DNA of 64,000 bases, from contig JAGQRV010000005.1 in the NCBI GenBank assembly GCA_020425125.1, forward strand, positions 19,934 through 83,933, written 5' to 3'. The number at the start of each line of letters is the position of its first letter. Position 1 is the first letter of the stretch. A program made the translations under genes and the position numbers. Shown piece after piece: positions 36,611 through 44,317 of the stretch. This DNA is from Paracoccaceae bacterium (GTDB lineage: Bacteria; Pseudomonadota; Alphaproteobacteria; Rhodobacterales; Rhodobacteraceae). The notes beneath the pieces are model-generated. The model was given only the letters and a program-made list of their open reading frames with translations. It did no database searches and was not told the DNA's origin.

Positions 36611-37161
36611 GCGGCCTTCCACTTGATCGAGCAGCCCATGGACGGGATCTGGTCTGCCGGACCCCTGCCGGTCCTCGCCACGCCCATCATCGCCTCGAAG
36701 AGGTCGCGCCGCAGATCGTCCGGGCCGGTTTCGCGCCGCGATGCGTCGAGCCGGCCCCGGTACTGGAGCCCGAGATCCGCATCGAAGCCAAAGAAATCAG
36801 GGGTGCAGGCGGCGTCATAGGCCCGCGCGACCGACTGATCCTCGTCATGCAGGTAGGGAAACGGGAAGCTCCGGTCGCGGGCCATCTTCTTCATGTTCTC
36901 GAAACTGTCGGCGGGATGCGTCGTGGCGTCATTGGAACAGATCGCCGCGCTTCCGACGCCGTGATCTGCCAGTTCCCGCGCGTCGCGGATGATCCGGTCG
37001 ATGACGGCGAGCACGTAGGGACAATGGTTGCAGATGAAGACGATCAGGGTGCCGTTTGGCCCCCGGATGTCACCGAGCGAATAGGTCCGGCCATCCGTGG
37101 CGGGAAGGGTGAACTCGGGCGCCTTCCAGCCGAAATCGCAGACAGGAGCGGTGGTTGCCAT
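36607..37161 (-). CDS. Thioredoxin-family (AhpC/TSA-like) protein
   Basis: The 184-residue product has a thioredoxin fold with the redox motif CNHC in IVFICNHCPYVLAVIDR (about residues 42-58), the N-terminal FTLPATDGRTYSLGDIRG typical of peroxiredoxin-like proteins, and the cis-Pro region ACTPDFFGFD. No signal peptide. It could reduce peroxides or disulfides in the cytoplasm. GAGAGG precedes the ATG. Coupled to gph by a 4-nt overlap. Confidence 0.87.
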   Translation of the reverse strand: MATTAPVCDFGWKAPEFTLPATDGRTYSLGDIRGPNGTLIVFICNHCPYVLAVIDRIIRDARELADHGVGSAAICSNDATTHPADSFENMKKMARDRSFPFPYLHDEDQSVARAYDAACTPDFFGFDADLGLQYRGRLDASRRETGPDDLRRDLFEAMMGVARTGRGPADQIPSMGCSIKWKAA

Positions 37162-37217
37162 GGTCCTCTCCGTTGCAGTTGCCACGCGCGACAAGCTAGT
37201 GCACCGGAAGAGGAGGT

Positions 37218-37244
37218 GCAAACCGGCCGAAAGTCCCGGTTTGC
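37218..37244 (-). terminator. Hairpin after the response regulator gene
   Basis: GCAAACCGG (37218-37226) pairs perfectly with CCGGTTTGC (37236-37244) across a 9-nt loop, 44 nt past the response-regulator stop and before the thioredoxin-like gene. No T-run follows, so it may be Rho-assisted or an attenuator. A second, weaker stem GCCCGT/ACGGGC lies at 37249-37280. Confidence 0.45.
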
Positions 37245-37287
37245 CTGTGCCCGTGGGCCGGATTTTGCCCCGAAACGGGCGTCAGAC

Positions 37288-38019
37288 TCAGGATGTCGGG
37301 GTCAAGCCCTCGAATACCGGGACGGTGCCGATCCGCTTCTTCAGAAGCGTATCGAGGGCTTCGAGGTCCAGAACCTTCTCCGCGCAATGTGCCTGTCCGA
37401 GCCTGCGGCCCCAGTCCGCGATCTCGGTGTCGCAGGCGCTGTGCCCGACGCTTTCAAGGAACCGCGCGACATAGTCGAGAACGTCCGGCGCGGGATTGCC
37501 GGTCAGAAGCCGCCGCGCATGGTCGAGATCGTCCCGAAGCGCCACCTTGTCGGGTTCTGGCGAAAGCGCCAGGACGGGGCGGGGGCCGCGCGGCCGGGCT
37601 TCGGGCGGCAGCTGCGCGAGGATCGTCTGCTGGAACACGGCGAGCCCGGCGAGCGGCTTCGGCAGAAAACCTTGTGCGCCGGCCTCCAAGGCCAGCGTCT
37701 CGCCATCGGGCAGCCCGCTTGTGGCGATGACAGGCGCGATCGTGTCCTGAGCGCGCAGTTCGCGGATCAGTTCGCATCCCGAGCCATCCGGCAGGGTCAG
37801 GTCGACCAGCGTGACCGACGGGCAGTAGGCTGCAAGATGCCGCCGGGCCGAAGCCAGGCAGTCTGCACGCCGGATCCGCGCGCCGCTATGCAGGCACATC
37901 TGCCGGACGGCCTCGGACGCGAACCGGCTGTCCTCCACGACAAGGATGGTGAGACCCAGAAGCGGGCGCATCGGCGTCGGCACCAGCCGGCGCGGAAGCT
38001 GTTCCAATGTGTTGCTCAT
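37288..38019 (-). CDS. Response regulator with uncharacterised C-terminal domain
   Basis: The 243-residue product begins with a CheY-like receiver domain: acidic residues E29/D30 in LVVEDSR, phosphoacceptor Asp73 in LVDLTLPDG, Thr100/Ser101 and Lys121 in FLPKPL. The remaining 110 residues show no helix-turn-helix or enzymatic motif I recognise and may be a small helical output domain. No histidine kinase is adjacent, so its partner is elsewhere. Monocistronic by layout. Confidence 0.82.
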   Translation of the reverse strand: MSNTLEQLPRRLVPTPMRPLLGLTILVVEDSRFASEAVRQMCLHSGARIRRADCLASARRHLAAYCPSVTLVDLTLPDGSGCELIRELRAQDTIAPVIATSGLPDGETLALEAGAQGFLPKPLAGLAVFQQTILAQLPPEARPRGPRPVLALSPEPDKVALRDDLDHARRLLTGNPAPDVLDYVARFLESVGHSACDTEIADWGRRLGQAHCAEKVLDLEALDTLLKKRIGTVPVFEGLTPTS

Positions 38020-38182
38020 GAAGGCCTCCGCGGATCGTCGTTCGTGCAGGCAGTTGATTCGCAGGGAATGAATTCCGCGTTAATCTAAACCCTGCGGCGC
38101 CCGACCGCTTTGCACCGCACGCCATCGCGGGGGATAAGCGCGAAGTTCCGACGCCAGTCACATTCCAGGAGATCGCCCCGCC

Positions 38183-38587
38183 ATGATCGGCCGCCTGAAC
38201 CACGTCGCCATTGCCGTTCCCGACCTTGCCGCAGCATCCGCCCAGTATCGCGACGCGCTCGGCGCCAAGGTCGGCGCGCCGCAGGACGAGCCCGACCACG
38301 GAGTCACGGTCGTCTTCATCGAACTGCCGAATACCAAGATCGAACTTCTCTATCCGCTGGGCGAGGACAGCCCGATCAAGGGCTTTCTCGACAAGAATCC
38401 GTCCGGCGGTATCCATCACGTCTGCTACGAGGTGGATGACATCCTTGCCGCGCGCGACCATCTGAAGGAAAAGGGCGCTCGGGTGCTGGGATCCGGCGAG
38501 CCGAAGATCGGCGCCCACGGCAAGCCTGTCCTGTTCCTGCATCCGAAGGACTTCAACGGCTGCCTCGTGGAGCTGGAACAGGTCTGA
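38183..38587 (+). CDS. mce: Methylmalonyl-CoA/ethylmalonyl-CoA epimerase
   Basis: Vicinal-oxygen-chelate enzyme interconverting (R)- and (S)-methylmalonyl-CoA, needed for propionate use and the ethylmalonyl-CoA pathway. The 134-residue product starts MIGRLNHVAIAVPDLAAA (metal His), has GGIHHVCYEVDDI (second His) and VLFLHPKDFNGCLVELEQ (metal Glu). Length fits. The DUF1467 gene follows 28 nt later, an arrangement common in this order. Confidence 0.93.
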   Translation: MIGRLNHVAIAVPDLAAASAQYRDALGAKVGAPQDEPDHGVTVVFIELPNTKIELLYPLGEDSPIKGFLDKNPSGGIHHVCYEVDDILAARDHLKEKGARVLGSGEPKIGAHGKPVLFLHPKDFNGCLVELEQV

Positions 38588-38615
38588 GCGCGTCCGAAGT
38601 GGGAGGACAGGAGCC

Positions 38616-38906
38616 ATGAACATCGTCTCGGGACTGGTGCTCTTCTCGATCGTCTGGTTCATGGTCTTCTTCGTGGTCCTGCCGCTCCGCCTCAAGACTC
38701 AGGGCGAGGCCGGCGAGGTGGTGCCGGGCACGCACGAATCCGCCCCGGTCGACCCGCAGATCGGCCGCAAGATGCGCCTGACCACCTGGTGGGCGATCGG
38801 GGTCTGGGCGGTTCTGGCTGCCGTGATCCTGTCCGGCGCGATCACTGTGCGCGACATTGACGTTCTGGGCCATCTCGACCCGCTGCCGGGTCGGGCGTCC
38901 GAATAA
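38616..38906 (+). CDS. DUF1467 family membrane protein
   Basis: The 96-residue product has two transmembrane helices (about residues 3-24 and 56-77) flanking a conserved loop: LFSIVWFMVFFVVLPL, then GTHESAPVDPQIGRKMRLTTWWA. This matches DUF1467. Function unknown. GGGAGGA lies before the ATG. Likely co-transcribed with mce. Confidence 0.85.
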   Translation: MNIVSGLVLFSIVWFMVFFVVLPLRLKTQGEAGEVVPGTHESAPVDPQIGRKMRLTTWWAIGVWAVLAAVILSGAITVRDIDVLGHLDPLPGRASE

Positions 38907-38925
38907 GTCCGCACGCGTCGGCTGG

Positions 38926-39624
38926 TCAGGCGGACGCCGCGCCGGTCAGCCGATGGAAGAGATGCGTGAAGGTTGCGGCGCCAATGATCGGCACGACGAG
39001 ATTGATGACTGGGACCGTCAGCGGGACCGCCATCAGGCAGCCTGCCAGCCAGATCTGGCCGGCAAAGCGCCGGCGCAGGCGCTTTGCCTCGGGCTCCTTC
39101 ACCCGCCGGATCGCGACGAGCTGGAAATATTCACGGCCGAGCAGGAACCCGTTCAGGGCCCAGAAGATGATCGGCGCGAAGGGCGGGAAGACGAGATAGA
39201 GCACCAGCGCCAGAAGGTTGGCGAGGATCATCACACCGAGAAACCGCAGCGTGTCCGCCACCGCGTCGAGAAACGGCGCGCGGGGGGCCTGGGGCAGGGA
39301 CGGATAGTGCACCTCCTCCACGGCATCGGCGACCTCGTCGAGGAAAAGCCCGGTGAACGCCGAGGCGACCGGCACCATCAGGAAGACCGAGAGCCCGAGG
39401 ACCGCCACGACGGACAATCCCGAGGCGATATCCTGCAGAAAGGTCACCTGGCCGATGAAGGGCAGGGTCAGCGTGTCGGGAACCAGCCAGGCCACCAGCC
39501 AGCCGGTTCCGACCGACGCGCCGAGAAGCAGGGCCAGCGTCAGGCCGAGGCCCAGGAACAGCACCTTCCGAAACCGCGGGTCGCCGATCTGGCCAAGCGC
39601 CTTGCGGATATCGTCGAGGATCAT
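38926..39624 (-). CDS. EI24 domain-containing (CysZ-like) membrane protein
   Basis: The 232-residue product has about four long hydrophobic segments. The EI24/CysZ signature is visible in SAFTGLFLDEVADAVEEVHYPSL and GREYFQLVAIRRV. CysZ imports sulfate in enteric bacteria, but this alphaproteobacterial branch is not characterised. The ATG at 39624 overlaps the nitroreductase stop (ATGA). Confidence 0.85.
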   Translation of the reverse strand: MILDDIRKALGQIGDPRFRKVLFLGLGLTLALLLGASVGTGWLVAWLVPDTLTLPFIGQVTFLQDIASGLSVVAVLGLSVFLMVPVASAFTGLFLDEVADAVEEVHYPSLPQAPRAPFLDAVADTLRFLGVMILANLLALVLYLVFPPFAPIIFWALNGFLLGREYFQLVAIRRVKEPEAKRLRRRFAGQIWLAGCLMAVPLTVPVINLVVPIIGAATFTHLFHRLTGAASA

Positions 39625-40199
39625 GCCTCGACCCATTCGGTAATGGCCGAAAGGTCGGGACGGGGACGGTCCGGCGGCGGTGAGGATTCGGTGCCGACAT
39701 GGATGATACCGGCGATGCGTTCGTGATCGGCCAGGCCGAGCCCCCGGCGCATGAACTCGCGGTCATGCGAGGCCCATCCCGACAGCCAGTTGGCGCCCCA
39801 CCCGGCGGCGAGCGCGGCGTTGAGCAGCGCCAGGCACACGGCGCCTGCGGAGTAGGTCTGTTCGATCGCTGGGATCTTGTCGGAACTCTTTGGTGATTCC
39901 ACCACGACGACGGCACGGCCGGAGCGGTCGAAATGGTCGGCGAGCTTGGCGATCTCTGCCGGGTCGCGGCCCCGGGCTGTGCCGATCTCGGCCACGAGGT
40001 CTGCCAGACGCGCCAGCGCGCCCCTTGAAAGGACAATGAAGCGCCATGGCTCCAGCTTGCCGTGATCCGGCGTACGCGCCGCCGCGGTCAGAATCGGTTC
40101 CAGCTCGGCGCGGTCCGGCCATGGAGACACCAGTGTCGGCGCCGGGCGGGACCGTCGGGTCAGAAGAAATTCGAGCGCGGCGGGGTTCGGGGCGGGCAT
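39621..40199 (-). CDS. Nitroreductase family protein (YdjA-like)
   Basis: FMN-dependent oxidoreductase of 192 residues. The N-terminal LTRRSRPAP, DHGKLEPWRFIVLSR and GAVCLALLNAALAAGWGANWLSGW match small YdjA-type nitroreductases. Uses NAD(P)H to reduce nitro compounds or quinones in vitro; the cellular substrate is unknown. Coupled with the EI24 gene by a 4-nt overlap. Confidence 0.9.
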   Translation of the reverse strand: MPAPNPAALEFLLTRRSRPAPTLVSPWPDRAELEPILTAAARTPDHGKLEPWRFIVLSRGALARLADLVAEIGTARGRDPAEIAKLADHFDRSGRAVVVVESPKSSDKIPAIEQTYSAGAVCLALLNAALAAGWGANWLSGWASHDREFMRRGLGLADHERIAGIIHVGTESSPPPDRPRPDLSAITEWVEA

Positions 40200-40334
40200 G
40201 ACGCAACCTCGGCAAGTGCAACGCTGCCGATCTGTGCCATCGGGCCGCGAAGTTCAACCCTCGGCCACGGCAAGGAGGACTTGCGGCCGGCCCCGCCAGG
40301 GCGATGATGGGCACGGAAGACGGAGCGGGGACAG

Positions 40335-40586
40335 ATGACGGAGAATCCGGCACAGGCCGGCGGAGGCGAGATCGCAGTTCGGGTCACCCCCCGCGCCTCG
40401 CGGGAGCGGATCGAGCCGGACGGTGCAGGATACCGGGTCTATGTCACGGTTCCGCCCGAAGGCGGCAAGGCCAACGACGCGGCGCGCGAGGTTCTCGCCA
40501 GGCATCTCGGCGTCGCGAAAACGAGGCTGGACCTGGTGCGCGGCGCGAAGAGCCGCAACAAGGTATTCCGCCTGACCCCGGATTGA
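40335..40586 (+). CDS. DUF167 (YggU) family protein
   Basis: The 83-residue product contains VRVTPRASRERI near the N terminus, VTVPPEGGKANDAAREVLARHLGV in the middle and VRGAKSRNKVFRL at the end: the full DUF167 signature. Function not established. It stands alone between two minus-strand genes. Confidence 0.9.
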   Translation: MTENPAQAGGGEIAVRVTPRASRERIEPDGAGYRVYVTVPPEGGKANDAAREVLARHLGVAKTRLDLVRGAKSRNKVFRLTPD

Positions 40587-40602
40587 TCATGGCCGGGTCG
40601 GC

Positions 40603-40854
40603 TCAATCCGGGCTTGCGGCTTTTGCGGTGCGCACGCGATAGACACCTTCAGGAAGGTCGAGGGCCGCGGCCAGATCGCGGATCTGCTCCATAGTGAAGG
40701 TGATCCGGATCGTGTCCTCTCGCCGGGGATCGTATTGCTCGACCGTCACGCAGTCGTCGAAGGCGCAGACGGTGATGTCTTCCGTCAGCGCGCCGGACCG
40801 GTCATCGACCAGCGTGATCACGGTGGCGTCGAATTCGTGCTCGATCGAGAACAT
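40603..40854 (-). CDS. Small conserved-looking hypothetical protein
   Basis: An 83-residue acidic product, not recognised: MFSIEHEFDATVITLVDD at the start, then EDITVCAFDDCVTVEQYDP, and a helical end (MEQIRDLAAALDLPEGVYRV). Reads like a compact beta-rich domain. ATG 40854 has GGGAG 8 nt upstream; a GTG three codons earlier is in frame. Cytoplasmic. Confidence 0.65.
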   Translation of the reverse strand: MFSIEHEFDATVITLVDDRSGALTEDITVCAFDDCVTVEQYDPRREDTIRITFTMEQIRDLAAALDLPEGVYRVRTAKAASPD

Positions 40855-41076
40855 GGCACACACTCCCAGGACAGCTTGAGGGGCAGGCTAGGGCCTTTGA
40901 GAGACCTGCGCCAGAGCGGCGGCATCCTTGCGCCCTGTCCCGTGGGCGCTCCGACGCCCGTCATCACGGAGGTTTGCCGTTGCGTCCTTCCGGAATATGT
41001 CAAGTGTTCCCAGTCATGTTGCCGATGCGGAGTTCGCCCCGGCCGGGGCCGAAGCCGATTCTGCGCAGGAGGTTGA

Positions 41077-41784
41077 ATGAAATATCTCGGGGCGTTTCTC
41101 GTCGCGACGGCGGTTCTGTCCGGGTGCGCCGTTCAGACCGGGCCGGTGCAGCAGCCGCTGCCCGCAGGACCCGTGGTTCAGGCCTCGCGGGCGCCGTCGG
41201 GGCCGGTCAGCTTCGCGGCCGTCGCCCGACGGGTGGAACCGGTGGCCGAGCAGGTTTGCCGCAAGCAGCGGACCGTGCGCAACTGCGACTTCCTCATCGT
41301 GCTCGACCGCCGCACGAACGTTCCTCCCAATGCCTTCCAGACACTCGACAACAGCGGCCGGCCGGTTCTCATCGTGACCGCTCCGCTACTCCGCCAGATG
41401 CGGAACAATGACGAACTGGCCTTCGTCCTTGGACACGAGGCGGCCCACCATATCGAAAGCCACCTCCCCAAGACGCAGCAGAGTGCGATCCTGGGCGCGG
41501 TCCTGATCGGAACCGTGGCGGAGCTTGGCGGCGCCGGCCCCGCGACCATCGAGGCGGCCCAGAACATTGGTGCCTCCGTCGGGTCGCGCACATTCTCGAA
41601 ACAGTTCGAGCTTGAGGCCGACGCCCTGGGTACGGTGATCGCCTGGGAAGCCGGGTACGACCCGGTGCGCGGTGCGGACTTCTTCGCCCGCATCCCCGAC
41701 CCGGGCAACCAGTTTCTGGGCAGCCATCCGCCGAATGCCGAACGCCAGCAGGTCGTTCGCAGCGTCGCGCGCCGACTCGGCTAG
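41077..41784 (+). CDS. M48 family metallopeptidase, lipoprotein
   Basis: Envelope zinc protease of 235 residues. Signal peptide with lipobox LSGC (Cys16), then the HExxH motif in VLGHEAAHHIESH (about residues 117-129) and the third ligand Glu in FELEADALG (about 176-184). Related to BepA/LoiP-type quality-control proteases that act on outer-membrane proteins. Short, with no TPR domain. The ATG follows AGGAGG. Confidence 0.92.
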   Translation: MKYLGAFLVATAVLSGCAVQTGPVQQPLPAGPVVQASRAPSGPVSFAAVARRVEPVAEQVCRKQRTVRNCDFLIVLDRRTNVPPNAFQTLDNSGRPVLIVTAPLLRQMRNNDELAFVLGHEAAHHIESHLPKTQQSAILGAVLIGTVAELGGAGPATIEAAQNIGASVGSRTFSKQFELEADALGTVIAWEAGYDPVRGADFFARIPDPGNQFLGSHPPNAERQQVVRSVARRLG

Positions 41785-41825
41785 CCCGTCGGTGCCGGAT
41801 GAACAGACTTTCCATGCCCGGTGCC

Positions 41826-41839
41826 TTGACCCAGATCAA
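41826..41839. promoter_or_regulatory. FNR/FnrL-type binding site
   Basis: TTGACCCAGATCAA matches the FnrL box of Rhodobacter-type bacteria (TTGAY-N4-RTCAA). It lies 63 nt upstream of the DUF6455 gene start, a position that suits an activator site. Suggests control by low oxygen. Confidence 0.65.
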
Positions 41840-41902
41840 CGACATGCGCGGGTCCGTGCTGTCACGTGTCGCTTCTGAAGGGGAGAAGCATCGGAGAATT
41901 CC

Positions 41903-42187
41903 ATGTCCTGTCACGGCCCGAAACCGCTGGGCGATGCCGTCACGCATTACTGGCTCGCGCTCAACATGGCGAAGGCCGTCGGCGTCGACCTCGTGGCCGA
42001 GATGGAGGCCGGGCGGCTCGCCGCCGGTGAATGGGCAGAACTCGTGCACCGCTGCCGTGGCTGCGACTGGCAGCGCGCGGATGGCGGGTGTGGACGCTGG
42101 CTCGAATTTCAGATCCCCGGTGACGCCGCCGTTCCCGGCGCCTGCGTCAACCGTGAAACCTTCGAAGGACTGCTGGCGGCCGAGTGA
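41903..42187 (+). CDS. DUF6455 family protein
   Basis: The 94-residue protein follows the DUF6455 plan: LGDAVTHYWLALNMAKAVGVDL, then GRLAAGEWAELVHRCRGC, then CGRWLEF and a final Cys. Four to five cysteines (CRGC, GGC, ACV) suggest a metal or Fe-S site. Function unknown. An FNR box 63 nt upstream suggests expression under oxygen limitation. Start follows AAGGGGAG-like sequence with ATG 41903. Confidence 0.8.
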   Translation: MSCHGPKPLGDAVTHYWLALNMAKAVGVDLVAEMEAGRLAAGEWAELVHRCRGCDWQRADGGCGRWLEFQIPGDAAVPGACVNRETFEGLLAAE

Positions 42188-42209
42188 GGGCCGCGGCCAT
42201 CAGGGCCGA

Positions 42210-42524
42210 TCAGCCGATCTCCGCCCGCACCCAGTCGGCCGCAACCTGATCGCGGGCGACGCTCCACCAGGTGATCGACGGAGTGTCGTAGGGGTGGAGC
42301 GCATGGATCAGCGTGCAGAATTCTTCGATCTTTCCGACCAGCGTCGTTGCCTCGAGCACGAATTCGGTGGTTTCGTGGACCGCGCCCTTCCAGCGATAGA
42401 TGCTGGTCACGGGCCCTGCGACATTGACTGCTGCGGCCAGCCGCTGCTCGACCGCTTGTCGGCCGATCCCCAGTGCGGTTTCCGCGTCAGGACACCCGCA
42501 GCGTAGGCGGACGAGACCGGTCAT
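42210..42524 (-). CDS. cutA: Divalent cation tolerance protein CutA
   Basis: The 104-residue trimeric PII-like protein shows VRLRCGCPDAETALGIGRQAVEQRLAAAVNV, SIYRWKGAVHETTEFVLEATT, and HPYDTPSITWW with the conserved closing Tyr/Pro. Associated with copper tolerance in E. coli, though its role is debated. ATG 42524 has AGGGGAA upstream. Ends 22 nt from the convergent DUF6455 stop. Confidence 0.93.
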   Translation of the reverse strand: MTGLVRLRCGCPDAETALGIGRQAVEQRLAAAVNVAGPVTSIYRWKGAVHETTEFVLEATTLVGKIEEFCTLIHALHPYDTPSITWWSVARDQVAADWVRAEIG

Positions 42525-42920
42525 TTCGCTGTTCCCCTGGCATGGAATGAAATGATGTCGTGTCCGGCGGCGGAGGCCGCCTGGACAGGCGTTCTCGCAT
42601 GCCCTGTCTTGTCTGTGCTTCGCCGATCTCGCCGGATTCGGCGGCGCGCCGCAAGAGTGCATTCCCCCCGGTCGGGAAGCGCTGCAATCTTGAAGGGTGG
42701 CCGTCCGTATGCCTCTGACCGGCACCCTCTGCAACCGGAAGTCACGATGTTTCGGCCCGCCGGGGCGAGAATAGCTGGCGCACCGCCAATTCCGCGACAA
42801 TGATGGGTCGTGCCATGGCTTCCGCGGATCCTGTGCCAAGACGGGACCATGGACAGGGGTAATCCGGTCCCGGCACCCGAAATCAGGCCGGGCCAGGATT
42901 GAAAACGAGGGAGACCATCC
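42525..42920. other. 396-nt intergenic region between cutA and the AGCS gene
   Basis: No gene supported. Short frames on both strands lack coding character. It must hold the divergent cutA and symporter promoters. A structured element lies at 42833-42876. I see no glycine or other known riboswitch core. GAGGGAG precedes the symporter ATG. Confidence 0.5.
42833..42876 (+). other. Candidate structured leader of the AGCS symporter gene
   Basis: CGGGACC (42842-42848) pairs with GGTCCCG (42866-42872); the stem extends outward, across a 5-nt bulge, through GTGC (42833-42836) with GCAC (42873-42876). It ends 44 nt before the symporter ATG. It could be a terminator-like attenuator or simply a leader hairpin; no T-run follows. 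Confidence 0.4.
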
Positions 42921-44276
42921 ATGGAGACCGCAACCGCCATTCTATCTGCCATCAACGGCTTTGTCTGGGGGCCGCCGATGCTGATCCTGATCCTCGGCAC
43001 TGGCCTTCTGCTGCAGGTCCGGCTCAAGATGATGCCGATCCGCCGCATCCCGACGGGCTTCAAGATGGTCTGGGACGGGCGAACCCCTGCCGCAGATGCC
43101 GAGGGGGAGATCAGCCCCTATGCCGCGCTCATGACTGCGCTGGCCGCGACCGTCGGGACCGGCAACATCGCCGGCGTTGCCACGGCAATCGCGCTGGGAG
43201 GGCCGGGTGCGGTGTTCTGGATGTGGATCACCGCTTTCGTCGGGATGGCGACGAAATATTCCGAGGTGCTGCTGGCCGTGCAGTATCGCGAGGTTGACGA
43301 CCGCGGCGAACATGTCGGCGGACCGATGTACGCGATCAAGAATGGGCTGGGGCAGAACTGGCGCTGGCTGGGCACGGCCTTCGCCATCTTCGGTGGCCTC
43401 GCCGGATTCGGGATCGGCAACATGGTGCAGTCGAACAGCATCGCGCATGCGGTGCATGAAAGCTTCGGGATGCCGTTCTGGATCTCGGGTGTCGTGCTGG
43501 CCGTGCTGACCGGCCTGGTGCTTCTCGGCGGGATCAAGCGGATCGGCGCGGTGGCCGAAAAGCTCGTTCCGGCAATGTGCATCGGCTACATCGTCGTGGC
43601 GCTTCTGGTCCTCGTGATCTATGCGGGCGCGCTGCCCGGCGCGCTGGCGATGATCGTGACCCACGCCTTTTCCACGACCGCGGCCGGTGGCGGATTTGCC
43701 GGGGCCACCATCATGATGGCGATGCGCTATGGCGTGGCCCGCGGCGTGTTCTCGAACGAAGCCGGTCTGGGAACCGCCGGGATCGCCCAGGCAGCGGGCC
43801 AGTCGATGAACGCCGCGCAGTCGGGCCTGATCGGGATGATGGGAACCTTCATCGACACGCTCATCGTCTGCACCATGACCGCGCTGGTCATAATCGTGAC
43901 GGGGGTCTGGGATAGCGGCACGTCCGGCGCTGCGCTGACCGCGAATGCCTATGACGCGGCGTTGCCCGGCTTCGGCCAGTACTTCCTGGCCATCGCGCTG
44001 ACCATCTTCGCCTTCACGACCATCCTCGGGTGGGCCTATTATGGCGAGAAGTGCTGGGAGTTCCTGATCGGCACGTCGGTCGAGAAACCCTACCGCGTGC
44101 TGTGGACGATCTTCGTTCTGATCGGTGCCGTGTCGCAACTCGACTTCGTCTGGCTCGTGGCCGACACGCTGAACGCCTTCATGGCCTTCCCGAACCTGAT
44201 CTCGCTGGTCGCGCTCTCGCCGATCGTGGTGAAGGTCACCAATGACTACTTTGCCGGAAAGATGGCGAAAGTCTGA
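42921..44276 (+). CDS. Alanine/glycine:cation symporter (AGCS family)
   Basis: Sodium-coupled amino-acid carrier of 451 residues with about ten membrane helices. Family motifs: ALAATVGTGNIAGVATAIALGGPGAVFWMW (helix 2-3), GGPMYAIKNGLG, and the signature GVARGVFSNEAGLGTAGIAQAAG. Imports alanine or glycine. The long upstream region contains a candidate structured leader. Confidence 0.94.
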   Translation: METATAILSAINGFVWGPPMLILILGTGLLLQVRLKMMPIRRIPTGFKMVWDGRTPAADAEGEISPYAALMTALAATVGTGNIAGVATAIALGGPGAVFWMWITAFVGMATKYSEVLLAVQYREVDDRGEHVGGPMYAIKNGLGQNWRWLGTAFAIFGGLAGFGIGNMVQSNSIAHAVHESFGMPFWISGVVLAVLTGLVLLGGIKRIGAVAEKLVPAMCIGYIVVALLVLVIYAGALPGALAMIVTHAFSTTAAGGGFAGATIMMAMRYGVARGVFSNEAGLGTAGIAQAAGQSMNAAQSGLIGMMGTFIDTLIVCTMTALVIIVTGVWDSGTSGAALTANAYDAALPGFGQYFLAIALTIFAFTTILGWAYYGEKCWEFLIGTSVEKPYRVLWTIFVLIGAVSQLDFVWLVADTLNAFMAFPNLISLVALSPIVVKVTNDYFAGKMAKV

Positions 44277-44290
44277 TCCGGACCGCTGCC

Positions 44291-44317
44291 GAGCCGCGCC
44301 CCATGACGGCGCGGCTC
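44291..44317. terminator. Bidirectional hairpin between the AGCS gene and rimO
   Basis: GAGCCGCGCC (44291-44300) and GGCGCGGCTC (44308-44317) form a perfect 10-bp stem around a 7-nt loop, in the convergent gap; the right arm touches the rimO stop. Followed by only a short T-containing tail on the plus strand. Confidence 0.6.

Noticed and set aside
42525-42920. Possible glycine riboswitch before the AGCS symporter
   Set aside because: The conserved glycine aptamer core sequences are not present; only a generic hairpin is seen.
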